NCBI GenBank assembly: GCA_037954235.1 | Contig: JBBMOA010000001.1 | Location: 30,777,574-30,841,573, forward strand | DNA from: Aulostomus chinensis | Taxonomy: Eukaryota; Chordata; Actinopteri; Syngnathiformes; Aulostomidae | Direction: 5' to 3' | DNA: 64,000 nucleotides | Part shown: positions 48,401-58,796 of the stretch, one piece after another | Numbering within the stretch: position 1 is the stretch's first letter | Layout: each line of letters starts with the position of its first letter | Notes under the pieces: generated by a model | Told to the model about the DNA's origin: nothing | Databases searched by the model: none | The model's input: the letters and a program-made list of their open reading frames with translations, nothing else | Position numbers and translations under genes: made by a program

Positions 48401-51400
48401 AGTTGCTACGAACCTCAAAATAATGCGACAGTGATGTCAGAAGAATTGCTAAAGATCTCAAAATGATGCGACAGTGATTTAGTAAGAATTGCTAATAAAC
48501 TCAAAATGATGCTAACATTAATGGAGTGAAAGTTTCGAACAACTTCAAAGTGATGCTGAAAGACATGTAGTAATAGTTAATACGAACCTCAAAATATTGC
48601 GACAGTGATGTCAGAATAATTGCTAATGGTCTCAAAATGATGCGACAGTGATGTCGTAAGAATTGCTAATGAACTCAAAATGATGCAAACAGTAATGTAG
48701 TGATAGCTGCTAATCAACTCAGTGATGCTTACAGTAATGTAGTAAGTGTTTCAAACAACCTCAAAGTGATGCTGACAGTAATGTAGTAAGAGTTGCTACG
48801 AACCTCAAAATAATGCGACAGTGATGTCGGAAGAATTGCTAATGATCTCAAAATGATGCGACAGTGATGTAGTAAGAGTTGCTACGAACCTCAAAATAAT
48901 GCGACAGTAATTTAGTAAAAGTTGATACGAACCTCAAAATATTGCGACAGTGATGTCGGAAGAATTTCTAATGAACTCAAGATAATGCTTACAGTAATGT
49001 AGTGATAGTTGCTAATCAACTCAGTGATGCTTACAGTAATGTAGTAAGTGTTTCGAACAACCTCAAAGTGATGCTGACAATCATGTAGTAAGAGTTGCTA
49101 CGAACCTCAAAATAATGCAACAATAATGTAGTAAGAGTTGCTACGAACCTCAAAATAATGCGACAGTGATGTCAGAAGAATTGCTAAAGATCTCAAAATG
49201 ATGCGACAGTGATTTAGTAAGAATTGCTAATAAACTCAAAATGATGCTAACATTAATGGAGTGAACGTTTTGAACAACCTCAAAGTGATGCTGACAGTCA
49301 TGTAGTAAGAGTTGCTACGAACCTCAAAATAATGCGACAGTGAAGTCAGAAGAATTGCTAATGATCTCAAAATGATGCTACAGTGATTTAGTAAGAATTG
49401 CTGATGAACTCAAAAGGGTGCTCACAGTAATGGAGTGAAAGTTTCGAATAACCTCAAAGTGATGCTGACGGTCATGTAGTAAGAGTTGCTACGAACCTCA
49501 AAATAATGCGACAGTAATGTAGAAAAAGTTGCTACGAACCTCAAAATATTGCGACAGTGATGTCAGATGAATTGCTAAAGATCTCAAATGATGCGACAGT
49601 GATTTAGTAAGAATTGCTAATCAACTCAAAATGATGCTAACAGTAATGGAGTGAACGTTTAGAACAACCTCAAAGTGATGCTGACAGTAATGTAGTAAGA
49701 GTTGCTACGAAACTCAAAATAATGCGACAGTGATGTCAGAAGAATTGCTGAAGATCTCAAAATGATGCGACTGTGATTTAGTAAGAATTGCTAATTAACT
49801 CAAAGTGATGCTAACAGTAATGGAGTGAAAATTTCGAATAACCTCAAAGTGATGCTGACAGTCATGTGGTTTGAGTTGCGAGTAAAAAAAAATGATGCTG
49901 ACAGTGATGTCGTAAGAATTGCTATTGAACTCAAAACGATGCTCACAGTAATGTAGTAAGAGTTTCGAACAACCTCAAACTGATGCTGACAGTCATGTAG
50001 TAAGAGTTGCTACGAACCTCAAAATAATGCGACAGTGATGTCAGAAGAATTGCTAAAGATCTCAAAATGATGCTACAGTGATTTAGTAAGAATTGCTAAT
50101 GAACTCAAATTGATGCTAACATGAATGGAGTGAAAGTTGCTAATAAACTCAAAGTTATGCTGACAGTAATGTAGTAGGAGTTGCTACGAACCTTTAAATA
50201 ATGCAACAGTAATGTAGTAAGAGTTGCTACGAACATCAAAATAATGCGACAGTGATGTCAGAAGAATTGCTAAAGATCTCAAAATGATGCGACAGTGATT
50301 TAGTAAGAATTGCTAATAAACTCAAAATGATGCTAACATTAATGGAGTGAAAGTTTCGAACAAGTTCAAAGTGATGCTGAAAGACATGTAGTAAGAGTTA
50401 ATACGAACCTCAAAATATTGCGACAGTGATGTCAGAATAATTGCTAATGGTCTCAAAATGATGCGACAGTGATGTCGTAAGAATTGCGAATGAACTCAAG
50501 ATGATGCTAACAGTAATGTCGTGATAGTTGCTAATAAACTCAGTGATGCTTACAGTAATGTAGTAAGAGTTTCAAACAACCTCAAAGTGATGCTGACAGT
50601 CATGTAGTAAGTGTTTCGAAAAACTTCAAAGTGATGCTGACAGTCATGTAGTAAGAGTTGCTAATGAACTCAATTGAATGCTACTGTGATGTCGTAAGAA
50701 TTGCTAATGAACTCAAAATGATGCTAACAGTAATGGAATGAAAGTTTCGAATAACCTCAAAGTGATGCTGACGGTCATGTAGTAAGAGTTGCTACGAACC
50801 TCAAAATAATGCGACAGTAATGTAGAAAAAGTTGCTACGAACCTCAAAATATTGCGACAGTGATGTCAGATGAATTGCTAAAGATCTCAAATGATGCGAC
50901 AGTGATTTAGTAAGAATTGCTAATCAACTCAAAATGATGCTAACAGTAATGGAGTGAACGTTTAGAACAACCTCAAAGTGATGCTGACAGTAATGTAGTA
51001 AGAGTTGCTACGAAACTCAAAATAATGCGACAGTGATGTCAGAAGAATTGCTGAAGATCTCAAAATGATGCGACTGTGATTTAGTAAGAATTGCTAATTA
51101 ACTCAAAGTGATGCTAACAGTAATGGAGTGAAAGTTTCGAATAACCTCAAAGTGATGCTGACAGTCATGTGGTTTGAGTTGCGAGTAAAAAAAAATGATG
51201 CTGACAGTGATGTCGTAAGAATTGCTATTGAACTCAAAATGATGCTAACAGTAATGTAGTGATAGTTGCTAATCAACTCAGTGATGCTGACAGTAATGTA
51301 CTAAGTGTTTCCAACAACCTCAAAGTGATGCTGACAGTCATGCAGGAAGAGTTGCTACGAACCTCAAAATAATGCGACAGTGATGTCAGAAGAATTGCTA

Positions 51401-52135
51401 AAGATCTCAAAATGATGCGACAGTGATTTAGTAAGAATTGCTAATAAACTCAAAATGATGCTAACATTAATGGAGTGAAAGTTTCGAACAACTTCAAAGT
51501 GATGCTGACAGTAATGTAGTAAGAGTTGCTACGAAACTCAAAATAATGCGACAGTGATGTCAGAAGAATTGCTGAAGATCTCAAAATGATGCGACTGTGA
51601 TTTAGTAAGAATTGCTAATTAACTCAAAGTGATGCTAACAGTAATGGAGTGAAAGTTTCGAATAACCTCAAAGTGATGCTGACAGTCATGTGGTTTGAGT
51701 TGCGAGTAAAAAAAAATGATGCTGACAGTGATGTCGTAAGAATTGCTATTGAACTCAAAACGATGCTAACAGTAATGTAGTGATAGTTGCTAATCAACTC
51801 AGTGATGCTGACAGTAATGTACTAAGTGTTTCCAACAACCTCAAAGTGATGCTGACAGTCATGCAGGAAGAGTTGCTACGAACCTCAAAATAATGCGACA
51901 GTGATGTCAGAAGAATTGCTAAAGATCTCAAAATGATGCGACAGTGATTTAGTAAGAATTGCTAATAAACTCAAAATGATGCTAACATTAATGGAGTGAA
52001 AGTTTCGAACAACTTCAAAGTGATGCTGAAAGACATGTAGTAATAGTTAATACGAACCTCAAAATATTGCGACAGTGATGTCAGAATAATTGCTAATGGT
52101 CTCAAAATGATGCGACAGTGATGTCGTAAGATTTG
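45430..52135 (+). repeat. Tandem duplication of 3.25-3.45 kb with nested 1304- and 522-bp repeats
   Basis: Copy 1 is about 45430-48681 and copy 2 about 48682-52135. The offset is 3252 bp at the start and 3470 bp after an extra 218 bp (about five monomers) appears in copy 2. A variant monomer with GTGGTTTGAGTTGCGAGTA and a run of A marks three positions in each copy (46396, 47700, 48222; 49866, 51170, 51692), spaced 1304 and 522 bp, i.e. 30 and 12 monomers. The two inner duplications therefore happened first. Confidence 0.88.
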
Positions 52136-52519
52136 CTAATGAACTCAAGATGATGCTAACAGTAATGTAGTGATAGTTGCAAATAAGCTCAGTGATGCTT
52201 ACAGTAATGTAGTCAGAGTTTCAAACAACCTCAAAGTGATGCTGACATTCATGGAGTAAGTGTTTCGAACAACTTCAAAGTGATGCTGACAGTTGCTGCG
52301 AACCTTAAAATAATGCGACAGTAATGTAGTAAAAGTTGCTACGAACCTCAAAATATTGCGACAGTGATGTCGGAAGAATTGCTAATGAACTCAAAATGAT
52401 GCGAACCGTCGTGCAGTGACAGTTGCTAATCAACTCAGTGATGCTTACAGTAATGTACTTAGTGTTTCGAACAACCTCGAAGTGATGCTGACAGTCATGC
52501 AGTAAGAGTTGCTACGAAC

Positions 52520-54996
52520 CTCAAAATGATGCTACAGTGATGTAATGAGAGTTGCTACTTCCCTAAGAAATTATGCTACAGTGATGTGGTGAGAGTTGCT
52601 ACGAACCTCAAAATGATGCTACAGTGATGTAGTGAGAGTTGCTACTAATGTCAAAATGATGCTACAGTGATGTAATGAGAGTTGCGACGAACCTCAAAAT
52701 GATGCTTACAGTGATGTAGTGAAACTGCGACTAACCTCAAAATAATGCTTGCAGTGATGTCGTGAGAGTTGCTACGAACCTCAAAACGATGCGAACGTGA
52801 TGTAATCAGAGTGTCTATTAACCTAAGAAATGATGCGACAGTGATGTGGTGAGAGTTTCTACGAACCTCAAAATGATGCTACAGTGATGTGGTGAGAGTT
52901 GCTACTAATCTCAAAATGATGCTAAAGTGATGTAATGAGAGTTGCTACTAATTTCAAAATGATGCAAAAGTGATGTAATGAGAGTTGCTACGAACCTCAA
53001 AATGATGCTACAGTGATGTAGTGAGAGTTGCTACTAATCTCAAAATGATGCTGACAGTAATGTAGTGAGAGTTCCTTAAAACCTAAAAAATGATGCAAAG
53101 GTCATGGAGTGAGAGTTACTACGAACCTCAAAATGATGCTACAGTGATGAAGTAAGAGTTGACACTATCCTTAAAATGATGCTTACAGTAATGTAGTGAG
53201 AGGTTCTTCTAAACTGAAAATAAAGCTACAGTGATGTAGTGAGAGTTTCTTCTCACATAACAAATGATAATCAAGTGATGTAATGAGAGATGCTACGAAC
53301 CTAAGAAATGATGCTACAGTGATGTAGTGAGAGTTGCTACTAATGTCAAAATGATGGTGACAGTGATGTAATGAGAGTTGCTACACACCTACGAAATGAT
53401 GCTATATTAATGTAGTGGGAGTTGCTACGAATCTCAAAATGATGATAAAGTGATGGAATGACAGTTGCTACTAATTTCCAAATGATGCTAAAGTGATGTA
53501 AAGAACCTAGTAAATGATGCGACAGTGATGTAGTGAGAGTTGCTACTAATGTTAAAATGATGCTGACAGTGATGTAATGAGAGTTGCGACGAACCTCAAA
53601 ATGATGCTTACAGTGATTTCGTGAAACTGCGACTAACATCAAAATGATGGTGACAGTGATGTCATGAGAGTTGCTACTCATCTAAGAAATGATGCTATAT
53701 TAATGTAGTGGGAGTTGCTACGAATCTCAAAATGATGCTAAAGTGATGGAATGACAGTTGCTACTAATTTCCAAATGATGCTAAAGTGATGTAAAGAACC
53801 TAGTAAATGATGCTGACAGTGATATAATGAGAGTTGTTACGAACCTCAAAATGATGCGAACGTGATGTAATGAGAGTTGCTATTAACCTAAGAAATGATG
53901 CGACAGTGATGTAGTGAGATTCGCTACGAATCTCAAAATGATGCTAAAGTGATGTAATGAGAGTCACGACTAACCTCAAAATGATGCTAAAGTGATGCAA
54001 TGAGAGTTGCTACAAACCTAAGAATGATTTTACACTGATGTAGTGAGAGTTGCTCCTATTTTCAAAGTGATGCTTCAGTGATGTAATGAGAGTCGCTACT
54101 AACCTAAGAAATGATGCTACAGTGATGTAGTGAGAGTTTCAACTGATCTCAAAATGATGCTTCAGTGATGTGGTGAGAGTTGCTACTAATCTCAAAATGA
54201 TGCTAAAGTGATGTAATGAGAGTTGCTACTAACCTAAGAAATGATGCGACAGTGATGTCGTGAGAGTTGCTTAAAACCTCAAAATGATGCTACAGTCATT
54301 GAGTGAGAGTTTCTGCTTAACTGAAAATGGAGTTTCAGTGATGTAGTGAGAGTTGCTACTCATCTAAAAATTATGCTACAGTCATGTAATAAGAGTTTCT
54401 TCTCAAATAAGAAATGATAATCAAGTAATGCAATGAGAGATGCTACTAACCTAAGAAATTATGCTACAGTGATGTAGTGAGAGTTGCTACTAATGTCAAA
54501 ATGATGCTGACGGTGATGTAATGAGATTTGATACTCACCTAAGAAATGATGCTACATTAATGTAGTGGGAGTTGCAACTAATCTCAAAATGATGCTAAAG
54601 TTATGCAATGAGAGTTGCTACTAATCTAAGAAATTATGCTACAGTAATGTAGTGAGATTTGCTACGAATCTCAAAATGATGCAAAAGTGATGTAATGAGA
54701 GTTGCTACTAATGTCAAAATGATGCTACAGTAATGTAGTGAGAGTTGCTACTAACCTAAGAAATGATGCCACAGTGATGTAGTGAGAGTTGCTACGAATC
54801 TCAAAATGATGCTTAAGTGATGTAGTGAGAGTTGCTACTAATGTCAAAATGATGCTACAGTAATGTAGTGAGAGTTGCTACTAATCTCAAAATGATGCTA
54901 AAGTTATGCAATGAGAGTTGCTACTAAGCTAAGAAATGATGCTTAAGTGATGTAATGAGAGTTGCTCGTAACCTCAAAATGATGCGACAGTGATGT
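52520..54996 (+). repeat. Diverged edge of the satellite array
   Basis: Monomers are still about 42-43 bp but of different types: CTACAGTGATGTAGTGAGAG, AAAGTGATGTAATGAGAG, GTTGCTACTAATCTC, AACCTAAGAAATG. They follow no fixed higher-order sequence and neighbours differ at many positions; one short block (TATTAATGTAGTGGGAG to AACCTAGTAAATG at 53400-53520 and 53690-53810) is duplicated. This is the pattern expected at the non-homogenised edge of a satellite domain. Confidence 0.9.
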
Positions 54997-55499
54997 GAGC
55001 TTCATAAAGACCCAGGCCACTATTTGTGGTCATGCATCATTGTGGCTGACCAATGGTCCAACTTCATCAGTCAGTCAGTCAGAGACATTAGCATTTGTCG
55101 GCCTGGCCTGCTGCCAAAGACTAACTCTGCTTTAGCTGATTTACCTGTGCAGCCATGTCACACTCCTCTCGGCCACCTCCACGGTCAGACGCCAGGTTAA
55201 ACCAGCCAATGGCGTAAGAATCACTCTCAGAATCTGAAGCGCTCGTAGCTGCAGGGTTTTTCCACACAGCTTCTGTTGAGAGACAAAGTCCATCGCTTGA
55301 TTAACTCTCACCAACAGAAATGTGCAGTTTTCCACTCAGGACAGCTGCTGCATGCTGCTGTTTGTAAAAAGAAGGTCCAGTGGATCCGTTCAGTTCTACA
55401 TTATTCAGCAGAGAGATGTCACCATTGAATAATGACCATATTTCCTACAATTATAGCTCAACCACAGAGGGACCAGGCTACTAGAATGACCTCTGTTTA
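54997..55499. other. Unique DNA at the satellite boundary
   Basis: The satellite stops inside a monomer and unique DNA begins with GAGCTTCATAAAGACC. A GTCA tetranucleotide repeat (TCAGTCAGTCAGTCAG) sits at about 55068-55081. A minus-strand frame at 55141-55335 has no recognised domain but lies in line with the 3' end of the hAT relic and may be its unrecognisable remainder. Confidence 0.5.
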
Positions 55500-56563
55500 C
55501 TAGAAGTGCTTCTCCTATGGTGGTGAACTCCTCAGCTGTCAGTGGAGTCAAATCTGTCTTAGAGAGGCCAGAGGTTCCCACACTGGTTCCCTCTCATCAT
55601 GCAGCCCTAACAGCTGTGTGTGCTGTTCCAGCGTGTTGGCACCTCACTGATGAGTTTCAGGGTTGGCCCTCCCATCTGTTGCTGCACCTGAGCCAGCTTC
55701 TCCTTGGCTGTAGTGCTGATCTGAAGGATGTGACAGTGTTCCTGGCTTTGTGTCTGATGATGGAAGTGGGGATCTGATCACAGGATTTTCTGACTCCTAG
55801 ATTCAGACGATGTGCAGTGCAGACTGAGTGGTGAATTTGGAGCTGTCTAGTGGATGCTGTCATGTTTGGTGCTGCGTCGCTCACAAGACACTTCACTTTG
55901 TTGGTGATGGCCCAGTCCTCCATCAGGCCTCTTTGGACTGGGGCCAAACTGTCAGCAGGGTGACTTTGTGGAAAGTCTTGCACTCCCAACACATTCATTC
56001 TCACGAATGCAGTGACAGGTCAGAGCCAAGGGAGCCTCCATGTCCACAGATGTCCACATGGCAGCTGGACTTCCTTTTTCACTCCTTCCCGTTCCTCCTG
56101 GTACTTTTTGGCCACCGTTTGTTTTGATGGTCTGAAAATGAAATCAATACATTGAAATTAGAGATGAAATAAACTGGAGATATCAACGACTGCTTTAGAT
56201 CATTTCCACACAAACCTTTCTGGTTGGCAAACATATGAGGCTCAAGGACCTGAACCAGTTCCCTGAACCCTTCCCTCTCAACAGTGCTGAGGGGCTGGCA
56301 GTCCTTCAGGATGAAATTCAGCAGAGCCTCATCCAGCATCTGCTTCCTGGAAGCTGGATGGTTAAAGATGAAGGAGAGAAGAAATGAATAGGAATTAATG
56401 ATCAATGAAGCAACTGTGAGTCAGTTGGAGAGTGGCTGTATACCTGAGTTCATCCTGGTGGATCTGGGACTTCATTCTCATGCCTGGCCCCATCATGCCT
56501 CAGCACTGAAGAGGTGCTTTTGTTGAGATGAGACGCTTCTGTCCAACAAATGAGACATTCAAC
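55500..56563 (-). pseudogene. Decayed BED-finger / hAT-family transposase (ZBED-like) with introns
   Basis: Originally a DNA-binding transposase or a host gene derived from one. Read from 56563 downward: an exon at 56563-56444, after a TTTTCTGCAG acceptor, encodes a BED-type finger (VECLICW...SSVLRHDGARH, CxxC with HxxxxH) but has an in-frame TGA near its end; an exon at 56353-56216 encodes DEALLNFILKDCQPLSTVE and GFRELVQVLEP, the conserved hAT stretch; from 56131 the catalytic region continues as VAKKYQEE, MWTS, ALTCHCIREN, MEDWAITNKVKCLVSDA, LQIHHSVCTAHRLNL, STTAKEKLAQVQQQMG and the signature TRWNST, then REPVWEPLASL and LTPLTAEEFTTI near 55510. The last part needs at least four frame changes. 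Canonical GT/AG sites separate the exons. The dimerisation domain is not recognisable. Clearly non-functional; whether it was an element or a domesticated gene is open. Confidence 0.8.
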
Positions 56564-56999
56564 CTGCAGAAAAGAACATGAGTGCTCAGCTAAAAGTTCC
56601 TTTCTTCATGGTGACTGGTGTTTCTTAGTCTTAGACCACCAGGTTTCCAATGAGGTGTATCGGATACGTTGTTGTGTGCCGCTGAAATCCGTCCAATTCC
56701 GGCGTTGTTTCCTCATGAAATGTGTTTGCCTTAAAGCTCATTAAAGTGTTGAACCACAATATCGTTCACCATAACTGAGTCAACTTCAAGATAACCTACT
56801 TCTACATTCCAGTCCCGGCTGCTCCTGTTCTGCTGCAGTCCAGAAAACAACAACCCGATACAATTGGCGCTCCTTCCCACAGCTCCGGCCCGGATCCGCA
56901 TGGTTCCGCTGACTGACTGTGAGACGCGCTCCCTCCAGAGTGGCACAGCCCGATGGGGGTCCTTATCTGGCACGGGGGCGTGAAACAGGTGCGACTGGA
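56564..56999. other. Island DNA with no recognised gene
   Basis: Upstream side of the hAT relic. A minus-strand frame of 103 codons (56731-57042) has no recognised domain. It may include 5' non-coding sequence of the hAT element. GC content rises toward the right. Confidence 0.45.
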
Positions 57000-57199
57000 A
57001 AGCCTGGTTTATTCTGCGTCGAGGGAACGCGTTGCTCTGCAATACACCGCCAAGCCGCTAGGGGGTGTGGCTTTGTCTTTGTATTGTTTACGGGGCTCTT
57101 GTCGGATTCCTTGGTTTTCTTCCGGTCACAGACAACAATTGTTGGCCATTTGTCAGTCTTTGTAGTGCCGCGAATAATCCTTTCTTCTGCTTGGTCCAT
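56963..57199 (-). CDS. Hypothetical 78-residue frame downstream of the MITE promoter
   Basis: Starts at the ATG immediately after the YY1-type motif: MDQAEERIIRGTTKTDKWP, then VCDRKKTKES, and runs out of the left end of the element into flanking DNA. Hydrophilic, Lys/Arg-rich, no transmembrane segment. The N-terminus could be the first exon of a Harbinger accessory protein left behind after deletion, but I recognise no domain and cannot show it is expressed. Confidence 0.25.
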   Translation of the reverse strand: MDQAEERIIRGTTKTDKWPTIVVCDRKKTKESDKSPVNNTKTKPHPLAAWRCIAEQRVPSTQNKPGFPVAPVSRPRAR

Positions 57200-57440
57200 T
57201 TTTTCTTGAAGCTTTCACCTCAGAAACTTTGAAAATGGCGGTGTTGTGCTGCGACTGAACCGGAAATAACGTCCTGAGCGGACCCATCACAGTCCTCGAC
57301 GTTGACGTCACCTCGCGTCGACGCGATGCGGAAGCAGGATTTTTTGGAGGCGCGTCTCAGGCTACAGCGTCTGGTCTGCGTCGACGGCGTAGGTACGAAT
57401 ACTATACAATACTACTCGACGCAGAAGCATAAATCAGGCT
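57000..57440 (-). mobile_element. Harbinger-like short DNA element (MITE)
   Basis: Left end AAGCCTGGTTTAT followed by TCTGCGTCGAG; right end, read on the other strand, AAGCCTGATTTATGCT followed by TCTGCGTCGAG. These match as terminal inverted repeats of about 24-27 bases with one substitution and a 3-base gap. Length is about 440 bp. The TIR sequence and the CpG-rich interior resemble PIF/Harbinger elements of fish, though the family is inferred. At the right end the last 11 bases are duplicated (57430-57440, 57441-57451). No clean 3-bp target duplication is seen. Confidence 0.6.
57233..57310 (-). promoter_or_regulatory. CRE, ETS and YY1-type motifs in housekeeping order
   Basis: On the minus strand, in order: a palindromic cAMP-response element TGACGTCA (57303-57310), an ETS/GABP-type CCGGAA on the plus strand (57260-57265) and a YY1-type CCGCCATTT (57233-57241), then an ATG at 57197-57199. 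This order and spacing are typical of TATA-less housekeeping promoters. CpG density is high relative to the rest of the window. Activity is inferred from motifs only. Confidence 0.45.
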
Positions 57441-57456
57441 TAAATCAGGCTTTATA

Positions 57457-58034
57457 GTCCAACAGGAAGTTAGCATGTCAGGGATGAGACACCCTGATAG
57501 TCCAAAAGGAAGTTAGCATGTCAGGGATGAGACACGCTTATCGTCCAACAGGAAGTTAGCATGTCAGGGATGAGACACCCTGATAGTCCAAAAGGAAGTT
57601 AGCATGTCAGGGATGAGACACCCTCATAGTCCAACAGGTAGTTAGCATGTCAGGGATGAGACACGCTTATCGTCCAACAGGAAGTTAGCATGTCAGGGAT
57701 GAGACACGCTTATCGTCCAACAGGAAGTTAGCATATCAGGGATGAGACACCCTGATCGTCCAACAGGAAGTTAGCATGTCAGGGATGAGACACCCTGATA
57801 GTCCAACAGGAAGTTCGCATGTCAGGGATGAGACACGCTTATCGTCCAACAGTAAGTTAGCATGTCAGGGATGAGACACCCTGATAGTCCAACAGGAAGT
57901 TAGCATGTCAGGGATGAGACACATTTATCGTCCAACAGGAAGTTAGCATGTCATGGATGAGACACGTTTATCGTCCAACAGGAAGTTAGCATGTCAGGGA
58001 TGAGACACCCTGATAGTCCAACAGGAAGTTAGCA
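57457..58034 (+). repeat. 43-bp tandem repeat, 13 copies plus a partial copy
   Basis: Exact 43-bp period between successive GTCCAACAGG starts (57457, 57500, 57543 ... 57973, 58016). Each unit continues AAGTTAGCATGTCAGGG and ATGAGACACCC/GC, ending TGATA or TTATC. Two alternating variants (CCCTGATAGTCC and CGCTTATCGTCC) show block-wise homogenisation. The unit length equals that of the large satellite, but I see no sequence similarity. It ends 100 bp before the first laminin exon, so it may lie in an intron. Confidence 0.97.
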
Positions 58035-58262
58035 TCTCCATGGTTCCCTTGACCAGAAGCCAGTGGGATCGTTCCATTCTGACATCTTTTGTTAAAATTC
58101 TCCCCTTTTTGTCTTTTTTTTCTGCTGTTTTTAGCACAAAGTCCACCTGGTGCCTCAAGACCAGTTCAGCATGGACTACGTTGAACCTTCAGTCCGCTGC
58201 GTCAGCACCCATGGACGGTTCCCCCCTGACAGGAGGATTCTGGTGAGGAACATTAGTGGGAC

Positions 58263-58796
58263 AGCGCTCTTGTTAGAACGGTTCTGATCCACCTTCCCTC
58301 CCCCTGTAGCTCCTCCTGTGTCCCCTCAGCGCTCTTGTTAGAACGGTTCTGATCCACCTTCCCTCCCCCTGTAGCTCCTCCTGTGTCCCCTCAGCGCTCT
58401 TGTTAGAACGGTTCTGATCCACCTTCCCTCCCCCTGTAGCTCCTCCTGTGTCCCCTCAGCGCTCTTGTTAGAACGGTTCTGATCCACCTTCCCTCCCCCT
58501 GTAGCTCCTCCTGTGTCCCCTCAGCGCTCTTGTTAGAAGGGTTCTGATCCACCTCCCCCCCCCCCTGTAGCTACTCCTGTGTCCCCTCAGCGCTCTTGTT
58601 AGAATGGTTCTGATCCACCTTCCCTCCCCCTGTAGCTCCTCCTGTGTCCCCTCAGCGCTCTTGTTAGAAGGGTTCTGATCCACCTTCCCTCCCCCTGTAG
58701 CTCCTCCTGTGTCCCCTCAGCGCTCTTGTTAGAACGGTTCTGATCCACCTTCCCTCCCCCTGTAGCTCCTCCTGTGTCCCCTCAGCGCTCTTGTTT
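58263..58796 (+). repeat. 65-bp intronic minisatellite, eight copies plus a partial copy
   Basis: Starts of AGCGCTCTTG recur at 58263, 58328, 58393, 58458, 58523, 58589, 58654, 58719 and 58784: 65 bp except one 66-bp step caused by an extra C. Each unit contains a pyrimidine tract followed by CCCTGTAG and CCCCTCAG, so every copy carries acceptor-like AG sites. It lies in the intron between the first two laminin blocks. Confidence 0.97.

Larger units (their letters stand above)
12684..52519 (+). repeat. Satellite array, 42-44-bp monomers with higher-order organisation
   Basis: About 39.8 kb of head-to-tail monomers, roughly 920 copies at about 43.3 bp. Each starts around ACAGTNATG, has a GTTGCTA or GTTTCGAA core and AACCTCAAA, and ends ATGC. 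Recurrent types differ by the first bases and core: GACAGTGATGTCGGAAGAA (43 bp), GACAGTGATGTAGTAAGAA (43), TAACAGTAATGGAGTGAAA with TTTCGAATAACC (44), TAACAGTAATGTAGTGATAG (42), TTACAGTAATGTAGTAAGTG with TTTCGAACAACC (44), TGACAGTCATGTAGTAAGAG (44), GACAGTAATGTAGTAAAAG with CTCAAAATATTGC (43). Types follow each other in a preferred order, giving composite units of about 5 monomers (about 216 bp) or 9 (about 390 bp). AT-rich, with no gene inside. The left 500 bp is the most irregular part. Family name unknown. Confidence 0.95.

Noticed and set aside
12684..52519. CENP-B box in the TTTCGAATAACC monomers
   Set aside because: TTCG and the spaced A are present, but the required CGGG half is absent (TCAA instead), so only part of the core matches.
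12684..54996. CRISPR-like array
   Set aside because: There are no constant repeats separated by unique spacers; the whole period varies gradually, monomers are contiguous, and the context is a vertebrate genome.
55141..55335. A 64-codon minus-strand frame treated as the hAT C-terminal domain
   Set aside because: It lies in the right place and strand but no dimerisation-domain motif could be recognised, so it is left unassigned.
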